Below are positions 22,714 through 31,791 of a stretch of DNA of 64,000 nucleotides, piece after piece. Each line of letters begins with the position of its first letter. Within the stretch, counting starts at the first letter, position 1. The translations under genes were made by a program, and so were the position numbers. The stretch is taken from NCBI RefSeq assembly GCF_000223985.1, contig NZ_AFWV01000003.1, forward strand, positions 62,001 through 126,000, in the 5' to 3' direction. This stretch comes from Thiocapsa marina 5811 (lineage in GTDB: Bacteria > Pseudomonadota > Gammaproteobacteria > Chromatiales > Chromatiaceae). The notes below the pieces were generated by a model that searched no databases, was not told where the DNA came from, and saw nothing but the letters and a program-made list of their open reading frames with translations.

Positions 22714-23508
22714 TCAGGGTATCGGCAGCGATTTGCAAGCGGCGTTTGCCAGGCGCGCATAGCTCGCGACATCGAGGTTTTCGGCCCTCAGCGTCGGATC
22801 GATCCTGGTCTCGATCAGCAGGTCCGCGTCGATCAGCTTGGAGAGACTGTTGCGCAAGGTCTTGCGGCGCTGCCCGAAGGCCGCGGCGACGATACGGGCG
22901 TGCAGCGCAGGGTCCTCGATCGGATAGGGGAGCGGTCGATGGGGCTTGAGTCGTAGGAAGGCCGACTCGACCTTCGGGGCCGGGGTGAAGGCGCCCGCAC
23001 CGATCCGAAAGAGACAGTCCGCCGAGCACAGGGTCTGAACCATCACCGAGAGACGTCCGTAGGTCTTGTCGCCGGGCTCGGCGACGATGCGCTCCACGAC
23101 CTCCTTCTGAAGCATCAGGTGCATATCCTCGATGCAGTCGGCCTGCTCCAGAAAGCGGAACAACAGAGGGGTGGAAATGTTGTAGGGCAGATTTCCGACG
23201 AGACGCAAGCGCTCGCCCTCGTCCGGGAGGGCGCAGAGGTCGAAACTCAAGGCATCGGCCTGGTGGATCCGCAACGCGCCGAGCGCGCCCAGCCGATCGC
23301 GCAGCGGCCCGACCAGGTCGCGATCCAGCTCGACGACATCGAGCGAGCCGACCGCGGTCAGCAGTCCTTCGGTGATGGCTCCCTGTCCTGGACCGATCTC
23401 GACGACGCGTTCGCCGGGTGTGGCGGCGATCGCTCCGTGGATACGGTCGATCACCTGGCGGTCGTGCAGGAAATTCTGGCCGAAACGTTTGCGTGCGCGG
23501 TGCTCCAT
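22714..23508 (-). CDS. rsmA: 16S rRNA (adenine1518/1519-N6) dimethyltransferase
   Basis: 264 residues (KsgA). 'RARKRFGQNFLHDRQVIDRI' is the family N-terminus, 'VVEIGPGQGAITEGL' binds AdoMet, 'NLPYNISTPLLFRFLE' is the catalytic NLPY motif, and 'FTPAPKVESAFLRLKPH' the typical C-terminal marker. It dimethylates two adjacent adenines in helix 45 of 16S rRNA during small-subunit maturation. The ATG directly abuts an 87-bp repeat and I see no Shine-Dalgarno sequence, so initiation may depend on the structure of the repeat in the leader. Confidence 0.95.
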   Translation of the reverse strand: MEHRARKRFGQNFLHDRQVIDRIHGAIAATPGERVVEIGPGQGAITEGLLTAVGSLDVVELDRDLVGPLRDRLGALGALRIHQADALSFDLCALPDEGERLRLVGNLPYNISTPLLFRFLEQADCIEDMHLMLQKEVVERIVAEPGDKTYGRLSVMVQTLCSADCLFRIGAGAFTPAPKVESAFLRLKPHRPLPYPIEDPALHARIVAAAFGQRRKTLRNSLSKLIDADLLIETRIDPTLRAENLDVASYARLANAACKSLPIP

Positions 23509-23594
23509 TAAACTGCGTCCGGCACGATATGGATTGGTTGCACCTCGATTCGGCCTCCGATCAATCCACGGCCGTCGGAGTCAACGCAGTTTAA
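23508..23594. repeat. 87-bp inverted-terminal element, copy 5
   Basis: TTAAACTGCGTCC at the left and a matching ACGCAGTTTAA at the right; both ends carry the same C-to-T/G-to-A change (CTGC/GCAG in place of CCGC/GCGG), so pairing is kept by compensating changes. The left edge touches the rsmA start codon. Confidence 0.8.
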
Positions 23595-23721
23595 GTATTT
23601 AATTTTTAAGACGTTGATATGCATTCGCGGTCTATTTCCATGTTGTCGATTCGACGGCGATTTCGAACACGCCAAGAGGCTTCGCTATGGGCCTGTTCAG
23701 CATACTCCCTGTCTTATCATC

Positions 23722-23808
23722 CTAAACCGCGTCTACGCCGACGTTCGTGGATTCATCGGCGGTTAAGCTCAAGTGAGCACTGAATAGGTTGTGCCGGACG
23801 CGGTTTAG
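23722..23808. repeat. 87-bp inverted-terminal element, copy 6
   Basis: CTAAACCGCGTC at the left and GACGCGGTTTAG at the right, exact inverted repeats. The right end contains the tal stop codon. It lies 127 bp from copy 5, and the space between is noncoding. Confidence 0.8.
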
Positions 23809-24776
23809 CAATTGTGGCAGACCTCATGGGCGAACTGCTCGAGTTTACGCGTATCGGCGGCGAAGAGGCGGATACCCTCGGCGAGCTTTTCGGAGGCCAT
23901 GGCGTCTTCGTTGAGCTCCCAACGGAAGCCGGGCTCGTCGAAGGTGACCTTCGCCATCTCCATGCCGAGCGCGTGTTCGGGGTCCAATTTTCTCGGGACA
24001 TCGCCTTCGGTCGAAGCAAGCTCGCCGAGCAGGGCGGGCGAGATGGTCAGGTAGTCGCAGCCGGCCAGTTCCAGGATCTCGTCGAGGTTGCGGAAGCTCG
24101 CGCCCATCACGACCGTTTCGTAGCCGTGGCGTTTGTAATAGTTGTAGATCCGGGTGACGGACTGCACGCCCGGGTCCTCGTCGGCCGGATAGCCGGGGAC
24201 GTTGTCGGTGTTTTTGTACCAGTCGAGGATGCGTCCCACGAACGGCGAGATGAGCGTAACACCCGCGTCGGCGCAGGCGACGGCCTGGGCAAAGCTGAAC
24301 AGGAGGGTCAAATTGCAGTGCAGCCCTTGGCGCTGCAGGATCTCTGCCGCCCGGATCCCTTCCCAGGTCGAGGCGATCTTGAAAAGCACCCGGGTGCTCG
24401 GATCGATGCCCGCGTTTTGGTAGAGCTCCACCAGCGCCGCGGCGCGTTTGAGTGTGGCCTCGGTGTCGAATGAAAGACGCGCATCGATCTCGGTCGAGAC
24501 CCTTCCGGGAACAATCTTCAGGATCTCCGTGCCGAAGTTCACGGCGAGCTTGTCCATGGTTGCCCTGGCTTGGTCCATCGTGTCGCTTCCGCCTTCACGC
24601 GTCCCGAAGAGGACAGCGTCCTCCACCAGCTCGCGATACTGAGGCATCTGGGCCGCTTTGAAGATCAGGGACGGGTTGGTGGTGGCATCCCGGGGCTGGT
24701 ACTCGGCGATGGAATCGAAGTCGCCGGTGTCGGCGACGACCGTGGTCATGCTCTTGAGTAGATCGAGCTTGCTCAT
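23805..24776 (-). CDS. tal: Transaldolase
   Basis: 323 residues, the length of E. coli TalB. '[20 protein letters not shown]' and '[11 protein letters not shown]' are the N-terminal markers; '[20 protein letters not shown]' contains the Schiff-base Lys; '[15 protein letters not shown]' closes the barrel. It moves dihydroxyacetone units between fructose-6-phosphate and erythrose-4-phosphate in the pentose phosphate pathway. In a Calvin-cycle organism it would serve oxidative sugar metabolism. Its TAA stop is formed by the adjacent repeat element. Confidence 0.95.
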   Translation of the reverse strand: MSKLDLLKSMTTVVADTGDFDSIAEYQPRDATTNPSLIFKAAQMPQYRELVEDAVLFGTREGGSDTMDQARATMDKLAVNFGTEILKIVPGRVSTEIDARLSFDTEATLKRAAALVELYQNAGIDPSTRVLFKIASTWEGIRAAEILQRQGLHCNLTLLFSFAQAVACADAGVTLISPFVGRILDWYKNTDNVPGYPADEDPGVQSVTRIYNYYKRHGYETVVMGASFRNLDEILELAGCDYLTISPALLGELASTEGDVPRKLDPEHALGMEMAKVTFDEPGFRWELNEDAMASEKLAEGIRLFAADTRKLEQFAHEVCHNC

Positions 24777-24950
24777 GGTTCCGGACCTTCTCGAGGGTTG
24801 AGACGCATCGGCGTCGATAGGTTGACCTTAACGGAATCCGATGACGATTTCGAATCGGTACGGCGGGATTCGATAAGTGCCCCGTGCGCTCGAGTCGTTC
24901 ATACTCCCGCATGCATCGGTTCAACGGACGCAGGACGTCCCGGACATCCC

Positions 24951-26519
24951 ATGAGCGATTCGACGACGGAACTACAGATCCCGCACGGCACGTCGACGGA
25001 GCGAGTCGCCGATCTGCTGCAGGGGCGCTACCGCACGGTTCTCGCGCCGGCGGAAACGGTGACTCGCGTGTTTTACGACACCTTCGATTGGGCGATATTC
25101 CACGACGGCGGGGCCTTGGAGTGTCGCACGCGCAGATCGACTCGGCGCTTGGTCCGAAGCAGTCTCGATGGTCGTGCCCCGCCTGTGTCCCAGACGCTGG
25201 CGGGCGAGCCTGGGTTCGCGTTCGATTTGCCGCTCGGGCCCGTGCGGGAGTGTGTCCTCGAGATCTGCGGCATCCGGCGTCTGCTGCCGGTCGTCGTGGT
25301 GGAGAGTCACGTCACGGCATTTCGGCTCGTCAACGACGAGGAGGAGTCGTTGTTGCGGGTCGAGATCCATGCGCAGAGTGCACGGACACCCGAGGAGGAG
25401 CCATGCGGTCCTCTCGGGATCCGCATCCGTCTCGTTGCCGAGCCCTATCACGAAGGGGTGTGTCGGGAGGTGGAGGCTCTCCTGCTCGAGCATCTCGCGC
25501 CGGCGCCGACGTCGGCGCGCAAACCGCTTCTGACCGAGGCACTTGCCGTTTGTGGTCGTCGCCCCGGCGATTACTCCTCCAAGATCGACAATCGGCTGGA
25601 TTCGGAACAACGCGCCGACGAGGCGCTCAAAACGCTGCTGCGCAGTTTGCATCAGACCCTGCTTGCGAATCTGGAAGGCGCTCGGAGGCATCTGGATACG
25701 GAGTTTCTGCACGATCTGCGCGTTGCGACCAGGCGCACCCGTTCGGCCATCGGGCAAGTCAAGGGTGTGCTGCCGTCCGAGCGTGTCGAAGACTTCAAGG
25801 TCAGATTTGCCTGGCTGCAGCAGGTCACCGGGCCCCTGCGCGATCTGGACGTCTATCTGCTGGAGTTCGATCGCTACAGGCAGGCTCTGCCGTGTCGCCT
25901 CAGGGCCCGCCTGGATCCGGTTCATGCGTTCTTGCTCCAACGCCAGGCCGAGGAGCAAGGGCGCGTTGCCGGCGCCTTGAGCTCCCCCGCCTTCGATGCG
26001 TTGACGCGCGAGTGGCAGGCCTTTCTTGACCTGCCCGTCCTCGAGCATCCGTCCGAGCCCAACGCCGCGCGTTCCATCAAGTCCGTTGCGGACGAGCGTA
26101 TTCGGCGCATGGAAAAGCGGGTTCGTCGCGAAGGCAGCGCGATCCGGCCGGACTCGCCCGCCACCGACCTGCATGAGCTGCGCAAGAGCTGCAAGAAGCT
26201 CCGATACCTCATGGAGCTGTTTCAGAGTCTCTACCCGCGCGCCAAGATTGCCAAACTGATCAAGTTGCTGAAAGTGCTGCTCGATCATCTCGGTCTGGTT
26301 CAGGACTTGGCTGTACAGGCCGAGCACCTGCTCGACTGGGCCAAACAGATGCATTGCGAGGGCAGTGCCGATACCGAAACACTGCTGGCGATGGGCGCAC
26401 TCGTCGGACAGCTCTTGGAGCGTCAGGCGCAGGCCCGCGAGGCCTTTGCCGAGGTCTTCGACCGGTATCGACACGATGAGCATCAGGCGTTGTTCCGTGC
26501 CCTGTTCGAGAGCGGCTGA
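24951..26519 (+). CDS. CYTH-CHAD domain protein
   Basis: 522 residues. The N-terminal part (about 1-210) is a CYTH triphosphate-tunnel domain: 'VTRVFYDTFDWAIFHDGGAL', 'ECRTR' and a series of charged strands, though the usual ExExK start is degenerate. The C-terminal part (about 230-500) is a CHAD domain rich in conserved His/Arg: 'EFLHDLRVATRRTRSAIGQV', 'LHELRKSCKKLRYLMELFQS', 'LGLVQDLAVQAEHL'. CHAD domains bind polyphosphate and CYTH domains act on phosphoryl-rich substrates, so a link to polyphosphate granules is likely from family knowledge. It stands alone, divergent from tal. Confidence 0.88.
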   Translation: MSDSTTELQIPHGTSTERVADLLQGRYRTVLAPAETVTRVFYDTFDWAIFHDGGALECRTRRSTRRLVRSSLDGRAPPVSQTLAGEPGFAFDLPLGPVRECVLEICGIRRLLPVVVVESHVTAFRLVNDEEESLLRVEIHAQSARTPEEEPCGPLGIRIRLVAEPYHEGVCREVEALLLEHLAPAPTSARKPLLTEALAVCGRRPGDYSSKIDNRLDSEQRADEALKTLLRSLHQTLLANLEGARRHLDTEFLHDLRVATRRTRSAIGQVKGVLPSERVEDFKVRFAWLQQVTGPLRDLDVYLLEFDRYRQALPCRLRARLDPVHAFLLQRQAEEQGRVAGALSSPAFDALTREWQAFLDLPVLEHPSEPNAARSIKSVADERIRRMEKRVRREGSAIRPDSPATDLHELRKSCKKLRYLMELFQSLYPRAKIAKLIKLLKVLLDHLGLVQDLAVQAEHLLDWAKQMHCEGSADTETLLAMGALVGQLLERQAQAREAFAEVFDRYRHDEHQALFRALFESG

Positions 26520-26617
26520 GCCGCGCTAGCCGCGAGACGCGCCGCCGGGGTGCGGATGCCGCTCGGCGTCGACCAACAACACTTGCCGCGGATGCGGTTC
26601 GGAGGAGGTGAAGAACG

Positions 26618-27322
26618 GTGTCGATGAGAATGGCTGTGTCCTCATGTCTGCAGGCGTCGCTCGTTTCGCTCGCCGCTGTTGCGACAGGCGCCGGAGCGGC
26701 GGATCCGGAGGAGGGGCTCTTCGATCTGGACGATCTTCGGGTCAAGATCACCGAAACCCTGCCCTATGTCGAGGTCGAGCACGCGGGAAAACCGGTTATC
26801 TTGATGCGTCATCAGGAGCCCGAACACACCATCGTCGCGCCCTACGACCAGACCGCCCGCGACTGTCCTCCCTACTGCATCCAGCCGATGCAGTTGGCGC
26901 CCGGCGTGGAAACCATCGGGGAGCTCGAGCTGATCGCGTACCTCGAGCGCGCAGCCAAGGGCGAGCCGATCCTGGTGATCGATTCGCGCACCGAGCCTTG
27001 GGTGTCGCAGGGGATGATTCCGGGTGCGATCCACCTCCCTTACACGCGACTGGATCCGGCGCATGCGCAGCCCGATGCGATCGCCGAGCTGTTGGAGTTC
27101 GAGCTGGGTGCGATTCGTCTGAACGCGCTCTGGAATTTCAGTGCTGCCAAGACCTTGGTCTTTTACTGCAACGGACCTTGGTGCGGGCAGTCCCCGACCA
27201 ATATCCGGGCTCTACTGGCGCTGGGCTATCCGGCGGATCGGATCAAGTGGTATCGCGGCGGGATGCAGGTGTGGGAACAGCTCGGTTTCACGACCGTTAA
27301 ACCTAAACCGCATCCAGAGTGA
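26618..27322 (+). CDS. Periplasmic rhodanese-domain protein
   Basis: 234 residues from GTG 26618 (GGAGGAGG nine bases upstream; ATG at 26624 is an alternative). A signal peptide ends near 'TGAGAAD'. The rhodanese domain occupies about 105-225: 'ILVIDSRTEPWVSQGMIPGA', then the active-site loop 'YCNGPWCGQSP', with a central Cys pair. This may move sulfane sulfur in the periplasm, which fits a sulfur oxidiser, but the loop could also be regulatory. The last codons (K-P-H-P-E-stop) are read from the start of an 86-bp repeat element. Confidence 0.85.
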   Translation: MSMRMAVSSCLQASLVSLAAVATGAGAADPEEGLFDLDDLRVKITETLPYVEVEHAGKPVILMRHQEPEHTIVAPYDQTARDCPPYCIQPMQLAPGVETIGELELIAYLERAAKGEPILVIDSRTEPWVSQGMIPGAIHLPYTRLDPAHAQPDAIAELLEFELGAIRLNALWNFSAAKTLVFYCNGPWCGQSPTNIRALLALGYPADRIKWYRGGMQVWEQLGFTTVKPKPHPE

Positions 27323-27388
27323 TATGCGTCGTTTTCATTGTGTGTCGGGCTTGAGGATTTTTCCGACCTTTGCGGAGACGCGGTCTGG
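27303..27388. repeat. 86-bp inverted-terminal element, copy 7 (subfamily A)
   Basis: CTAAACCGCATCC at the left and GGAGACGCGGTCTG at the right, partly diverged. The left end overlaps the final codons and stop of the rhodanese gene. A 21-bp T-rich spacer (27389-27409) separates it from a B-like half element. Confidence 0.65.
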
Positions 27389-27409
27389 AATTTGATGATT
27401 TTTGATCTC

Positions 27410-27450
27410 TTAAAGCGCGCCGGTTCCGGCAGGTTGTCGGAACCGGCGCA
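27410..27450. repeat. Truncated B-type element with hairpin
   Basis: It begins TTAAAGCGCGCC as in subfamily B, then GCCGGTTCCG and CGGAACCGGC form a ten-bp stem (27419-27448). It sits at the converging ends of the rhodanese and DUF4124 genes and could stop transcription of both. Confidence 0.6.
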
Positions 27451-27462
27451 GCCGATGCGTCC

Positions 27463-27852
27463 TCAGCGACGCTGTTGCGTGCTGCCGCGAAAGGTCTCCT
27501 CGTCCGTGATCCGGTTTCGCAATGCGTTGCGTCCCCAGCGGTCGGCTTCGATGGCCATTATGCGCATCCGCTCGCGTCTCGCGCGCTCTTCGCGCAGATT
27601 CGTGCGTTCGGCCTCCGCTCGGTTCCTGCCGATCCGCGCGGTCTCGGGTATGGCCGCAGGCGTACTGCGGGTCTCGGGAGAGGTCTCGCGATCGCTCCAG
27701 GGGCGATCGGGCAGGTCGATCCGCCTTGCATCGAGTGCACAGCGCGTCTGCGAGAAGGTCACCGCGCCCTCCTGATCCGTGCATCGGTAGATCTCGGCGG
27801 GCTGCCCCGTTCTGTAGACCAGCAATAAACCGACGATGATTGCTGCTCTCAT
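27463..27852 (-). CDS. DUF4124-domain exported protein
   Basis: 129 residues with a short signal peptide ('MRAAIIVGLLLVYRTGQPAE'). Directly after it, 'IYRCTDQEGAVTFSQTRCAL' is the DUF4124 pattern (iYrwvDenGvvhfSd.P). The rest is charged and probably helical, rich in R/E ('RAEAERTNLREERARRERMR'). DUF4124 proteins are periplasmic and of unknown role. Convergent with the rhodanese gene. Confidence 0.75.
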   Translation of the reverse strand: MRAAIIVGLLLVYRTGQPAEIYRCTDQEGAVTFSQTRCALDARRIDLPDRPWSDRETSPETRSTPAAIPETARIGRNRAEAERTNLREERARRERMRIMAIEADRWGRNALRNRITDEETFRGSTQQRR

Positions 27853-28088
27853 CTCCCATCTCCGTCGGTCTTTTTGATCGATGCGCGTGCCCGGTGCGAG
27901 GACGTGTCGCTGACCCGAGCAGGCTTACGCGCCATCTCCGGACGATTGGGTCCGCAGTTTCGCCTGAAACGTACACGTTATGCAATATCGGTTGATGGGG
28001 CGGAAGGAGTCGGTCTTGGACTCGAGGTGAGCGGGTACTGCGGGCGGGCTGCCCATCGACGTCCCCGACGAGACAGGGCGACGCCGAA

Positions 28089-28634
28089 TTACGGGGTCTG
28101 AAGCGGAACCGGCGTGTCTGTCTCGCGCGACGATGCGCTTTGCAGCAGACCCGTCGGGATGGGGGTGCTCGGGTCGATCAGCCGCCGCACCCAATCCAGC
28201 ATGGGCTCGATCGCGGCTTCGGCGGTCGGCGTCAGCACGTAGTTGGAATAGTCGAACGCGCTCCCGCACGCCGAGACTAGGAAGGTCTCGGGGACCTTGT
28301 CGTAGAGCGTCTCGCACCAGGCGAGAAGCTCGCGCGGGTCGAGAAAATGCGCCATGGTCGACATGGCGCTGGCGTCGGGGCCGAGCGATCGGCAGCGGAC
28401 CTCGCCCGGTGTGCCGTCGACCGCGGCATCGAGAAAGATGACTCGGTCGTGCTCCACCAAATCGGCGACCAGCTCGGCGGTGAGGATGTGGCGCGAGACC
28501 ACCTCCACGCCCGCCGGCACGCCCTCGGCCTGCAATCGATCCGCGACCAATGGCCCGATCGCATCGTCTCCGCGGATCGGGCTGCCGTAGCCGATGATCA
28601 AGACCTTCAGGTCCTCCAAGCGTGCCTGATCCAT
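28089..28634 (-). CDS. hoxW: Hydrogenase maturation endopeptidase HoxW
   Basis: 181 residues. 'LIIGYGSPIRGDDAIGPLVA' has the Glu/Asp nickel-sensing positions (here the D of 'GDDAIG'), 'VIFLDAAVDG' the second Asp, and 'MSTMAHFLDPRELLAWCETL' the His ligand region. It cuts the C-terminal peptide of HoxH after nickel insertion. It follows hoxH with no gap and closes the hox operon. The last 25 residues are a Ser/Thr/Pro-rich extension. Confidence 0.92.
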   Translation of the reverse strand: MDQARLEDLKVLIIGYGSPIRGDDAIGPLVADRLQAEGVPAGVEVVSRHILTAELVADLVEHDRVIFLDAAVDGTPGEVRCRSLGPDASAMSTMAHFLDPRELLAWCETLYDKVPETFLVSACGSAFDYSNYVLTPTAEAAIEPMLDWVRRLIDPSTPIPTGLLQSASSRETDTPVPLQTP

Positions 28635-30062
28635 TCAGCCGCGCCTGAGCGTGTCGACGACGCGGCCCGACGCATCCTTGAGCTCGATGGCGAGCGGCAT
28701 CTCGCCGAAGGCGTGCGAGGCGCAGGACAGGCAAGGGTCGAAGCAGCGGATAACCGCTTCGACGCGATTGAGCATCCCCTCCTGAAGATTGTTGCCGTCG
28801 ACATAGGCGTCGGCGACCTGACGGATGCTCTGGTTCATCGCGAGGTTGTTGTGCCCGGTCGCGATGATGAGGTTGACCCAGGTGACGAGGCCCTCGTCGT
28901 CGATGCGGTAGTGATGCATCAAGATCCCGCGCGGCGCCTCGGCGACCCCGATCCCTTCGTAGCGGTTGCTGCGCGCGCGGGCGCGCACCCGCGCATCGAG
29001 GATGGTCGGATCCTTGAGCAGGCGGTCCATCATCTCGAGGGCATAGATGATTTCCACCAGCCGGGCATAGTGATAGTGGAAGCTGCTCGCGATCGGGCCG
29101 GATTCCTGAAGCATGTGGAATTCGGCGAGCGCCACGTCGGCATAGGGTGTTCCGCAGGCATCGACGTTGTTCAGCCGTGCAAGGGGTCCGACCCGATAGA
29201 TGCCATTGGGATAGCCATGCGGTTTGTAGTAGGGGAACTTCATGTAGCTGAAGTCCTCGACGGCCTCGCCGATCAGACGCTCGTACTCGTGCGGCGGCAC
29301 CATGTCCTCGAGGATGCGGCCTTGGGCATCCTTGAGTCGCAGGAAGCCGTCGTAATGCTCCAAGTGACCCTTGGGGCTGACCAAGCTCAGAAACATGGTC
29401 GGTTGACTGCCGAAGTGGTTCGCCTCGTCCTTGAACTTGGGCACGAGCGTCTTGAAGAAGGCGTAGGTGCGCTTGGCGATCTCCAGCCCCTCGGGCATCA
29501 GCTTGAGCATTGCGTCGCGCTTCTCCTGCGTCAACGGCTCGCTGACCCCTCCCGGGACGACCCAGGTCGGGTGGATCTTTTTTCCGCCCAGGGTCTCGAT
29601 GATGGTCTGGCCGATCTGGCGCAGGCGGATGCCGTCTTTGGCTAGTGCCGGGTCTTGGCGCATGACGCCGAAGATGTTGCGCGAGACGGGATCGGAGTCC
29701 CAGCCGAGCAAGAGATCCGGCGAGGAGAGATGAAAAAACGACAAGGCGTGCGACTGCGTGAGCTGCGCGAGGTTGATGATGCGGCGCAGCTTCTCGCCGG
29801 TCGGCGGGATGCTCACCGAGAGCAGGTGATCGCACGCCTTGTTGGATGCCAGGACATGACTGACCGGACAGATCCCGCAGGTTCGCGCGGTCAGTGCGGG
29901 CATCTCGCGATAGGGCCGGCCCTCGCAAAACTTCTCGAAGCCGCGAAACTGAGTCAGATGAAACTTGGCGTCTTCGACCTCTCCCGCGTCCCCGAGCTGC
30001 AGGGTAATGCGGGCATGGCCCTCGATGCGGGTAACGGGTTCGATGGTGACGGTGCGGCTCAT
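28635..30062 (-). CDS. hoxH: NAD-linked [NiFe] hydrogenase large subunit
   Basis: 475 residues. The nickel is held by two CxxC motifs: '[14 protein letters not shown]' near residue 63 and 'DPCLSCASH' near the C-terminus. The latter is followed by the 19-residue peptide starting AFGEMPLA that HoxW should remove. '[14 protein letters not shown]' is the family N-terminus. HoxH with HoxY forms the H2-activating module of the cytoplasmic bidirectional (group 3d) enzyme. Start at 30062 overlaps the stop of the preceding small ORF by ATGA. All metal ligands appear intact. Confidence 0.95.
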   Translation of the reverse strand: MSRTVTIEPVTRIEGHARITLQLGDAGEVEDAKFHLTQFRGFEKFCEGRPYREMPALTARTCGICPVSHVLASNKACDHLLSVSIPPTGEKLRRIINLAQLTQSHALSFFHLSSPDLLLGWDSDPVSRNIFGVMRQDPALAKDGIRLRQIGQTIIETLGGKKIHPTWVVPGGVSEPLTQEKRDAMLKLMPEGLEIAKRTYAFFKTLVPKFKDEANHFGSQPTMFLSLVSPKGHLEHYDGFLRLKDAQGRILEDMVPPHEYERLIGEAVEDFSYMKFPYYKPHGYPNGIYRVGPLARLNNVDACGTPYADVALAEFHMLQESGPIASSFHYHYARLVEIIYALEMMDRLLKDPTILDARVRARARSNRYEGIGVAEAPRGILMHHYRIDDEGLVTWVNLIIATGHNNLAMNQSIRQVADAYVDGNNLQEGMLNRVEAVIRCFDPCLSCASHAFGEMPLAIELKDASGRVVDTLRRG

Positions 30063-30403
30063 GGATGCGGCCCCTGCGGGTTGGGATTCGGGATGGCGTC
30101 CGGGTCGTCGCCTTCGTTGCTCAAGGCGCGCTCGGTAATCTCGTGATAGAGATGGGTCATCCGGGCGATGATGTCGTCGAGCTCCGGATGCTGTGCCCAT
30201 TTGAACTGCTTGTCCCTGGCATCGGAGAAGACCTCGGTGAGGAACTCGATATCGAAGCTGTCGAGTCGCGCACCGCCGTCGACCTTGGCCTTGATGTCGA
30301 GCAGACGCGGCAGGCGTTGCGTGCGCAGACGTTCGAGGAGCGCGACGATCACGCCCGTGTCCGCATCCTGCGGCGTTTGGCTCCCGGCAGTCGGGTTCGC
30401 CAT
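30059..30403 (-). CDS. Small conserved protein between hoxY and hoxH
   Basis: 114 residues, no signal peptide, no cysteine, mostly helical: '[20 protein letters not shown]', '[18 protein letters not shown]', '[16 protein letters not shown]', ending in an Asp/Pro/Asn-rich tail. I do not recognise a named domain. It starts four bases after the hoxY stop and its own stop overlaps the hoxH start, so all three are translated together. The location suggests a hydrogenase-specific chaperone, assembly factor or extra subunit. The central motif (a HPE followed by LYHEIT) could be tested as a family signature. Confidence 0.75.
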   Translation of the reverse strand: MANPTAGSQTPQDADTGVIVALLERLRTQRLPRLLDIKAKVDGGARLDSFDIEFLTEVFSDARDKQFKWAQHPELDDIIARMTHLYHEITERALSNEGDDPDAIPNPNPQGPHP

Positions 30404-30407
30404 GGCG

Positions 30408-30950
30408 TCAGGCCCCGAAACGCGTCACGGCGCTGGGATCCGGCACGCGCCCCGCGATCAGCTCTCTCAACACGTACCAGATGGCGTCGGCGCTCGGCGG
30501 GCACCCGGGTACGAAGACATCGACCCCCACCACGCCGTGGATGGGTTTGACGACCGAGAGCAAGGCCGGAACCCCTTGGGTCGGGGTTTGCGGTTGGACC
30601 GTGACGGTGTCGCGGTAGGCGCGATCCACGACATCGGCGAGCTTGAAGTGGTTGCGCATCGCCGGGACGTTTCCGTTGACGGCGCAATCGCCCAGGCTGA
30701 CCAGGATCTTGCAGTGTTTGCGAAAGTCCCGCGCCTTCTCCAGGTCGTCTTCCGAGCTGATCGAGCCTTCCAGGATGCCCACATCGACCTGCTCGGGCAG
30801 GGTCTTGGTGTCGACCAAGGGGCTGTAGACAATGTCGACCTGCTGAACCAGCTCGATCAGGCGCTCGTCCATATCCAGGAAGGACATGTGACAGCCCGAG
30901 CAGCCGTCCAGCCAAGTGGTCGCGACCGTGATCTTGGACGTTGCGCTCAT
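30408..30950 (-). CDS. hoxY: NAD-linked [NiFe] hydrogenase small subunit
   Basis: 180 residues. The proximal [4Fe-4S] ligands are in '[14 protein letters not shown]', '[14 protein letters not shown]' and '[13 protein letters not shown]'. No Tat signal is present, as expected for the cytoplasmic group 3d enzyme. It carries electrons from HoxH to HoxU. The start overlaps the hoxU stop (ATGA). Confidence 0.95.
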   Translation of the reverse strand: MSATSKITVATTWLDGCSGCHMSFLDMDERLIELVQQVDIVYSPLVDTKTLPEQVDVGILEGSISSEDDLEKARDFRKHCKILVSLGDCAVNGNVPAMRNHFKLADVVDRAYRDTVTVQPQTPTQGVPALLSVVKPIHGVVGVDVFVPGCPPSADAIWYVLRELIAGRVPDPSAVTRFGA

Positions 30951-31678
30951 TGGGGGTGTCTCCGGCGGGCAAGAATCGGCAGGAAGTGTTGATCTTTGAC
31001 CATTTCGCCGACGGAAGTGCCCTGTTTGACCAGTGCGCCGGTCGGGCAGACCTGCACGCATTTGCCGCAGCTGGTACAGGTGTCGCTCTCGCCCCAAGGC
31101 TGCGCCATGTCCGTAATGACGCGGCAATCGCTCCCGCGGCCCATGACGTCCCAGGTGTGAGCACCCTCGATCTCGTCGCAGACACGTACGCACCGGGTGC
31201 AGAGGATGCAGCGGTCGTGATCGAGCCGAAACATCTCGTGCGAGCTGTCGACCGGGTAGCTCGCCTGACGATATGGCACCCGGACATGGTCGACACCGCA
31301 CTTCTGAGCCATGTGCTGCAGCTCGCAGTGTCCGTTGGAGACACAGACCGAGCAGACATGGTTGCGCTCGGCGAAGAGCAGCTCGACGATGGTGCGGCGA
31401 TAGCGCTGGAGCCTCTCCGTATTCGTCTGGATCTGCATCCCTTCGGCGACGCGCGTGGAGCAGGCGGCCAACAGGCGCCCCTGACCGGCCAGCTCCACGA
31501 GACAGAGCCGGCAGGCACCCCACACCGAGAGGCCTTCGAGATAACAGAGACTCGGGATCGGGATCTGATTCTCGCGACAGACCTCGATGATCGTCTCGTC
31601 CTCGCGGGCGGAGAGATCCCGGCCGTCGATGTTGAGCGTGACGACGCGGACATTCGGTTGCTTGGCGGGTAGGGGCAT
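30947..31678 (-). CDS. hoxU: NAD-linked hydrogenase diaphorase subunit HoxU
   Basis: 243 residues. N-terminal [2Fe-2S] domain ('[19 protein letters not shown]', then a 'LAACST' Cys), a His-Cys cluster region ('[19 protein letters not shown]'), then ferredoxin-type [4Fe-4S] motifs '[14 protein letters not shown]' and '[16 protein letters not shown]'. It relays electrons between HoxY and HoxF. Its start is 109 bp from the hoxF stop, a gap filled by an 88-bp repeat, whereas the other hox genes overlap or nearly touch. Confidence 0.94.
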   Translation of the reverse strand: MPLPAKQPNVRVVTLNIDGRDLSAREDETIIEVCRENQIPIPSLCYLEGLSVWGACRLCLVELAGQGRLLAACSTRVAEGMQIQTNTERLQRYRRTIVELLFAERNHVCSVCVSNGHCELQHMAQKCGVDHVRVPYRQASYPVDSSHEMFRLDHDRCILCTRCVRVCDEIEGAHTWDVMGRGSDCRVITDMAQPWGESDTCTSCGKCVQVCPTGALVKQGTSVGEMVKDQHFLPILARRRHPQ

Positions 31679-31703
31679 ATCGGCTCCGTCAACCTCGTTC
31701 GTG

Positions 31704-31791
31704 CTAAACCGCGGCCGGTGCGGTATGCGTTCTCAGTTGGATTGGCTTGGCCGCGCCAGCTCCGACAACTGGCGGAGCTGGCGCGGTTTAG
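31704..31791. repeat. 88-bp element, copy 8 (subfamily B, reverse) inside the hox operon
   Basis: CTAAACCGCG at the left and CGCGGTTTAG at the right; the interior is subfamily B in reverse orientation (TGCGGTATGCG, CCAGCTCCGACAACTGGCGG). The right end contains the hoxF stop codon. Inner arms GCCAGCTCC and GGAGCTGGC form a further hairpin. Confidence 0.85.

Noticed and set aside
24798-24950. N-terminal extension of the CYTH-CHAD protein
   Set aside because: The frame is open, but it runs through the tal-CYTH intergenic promoter region and the sequence is not domain-like; the ATG at 24951 fits the CYTH start.
28347-29645. 432-codon plus-strand open frame
   Set aside because: Antisense to hoxH and hoxW, whose metal-binding motifs are intact.
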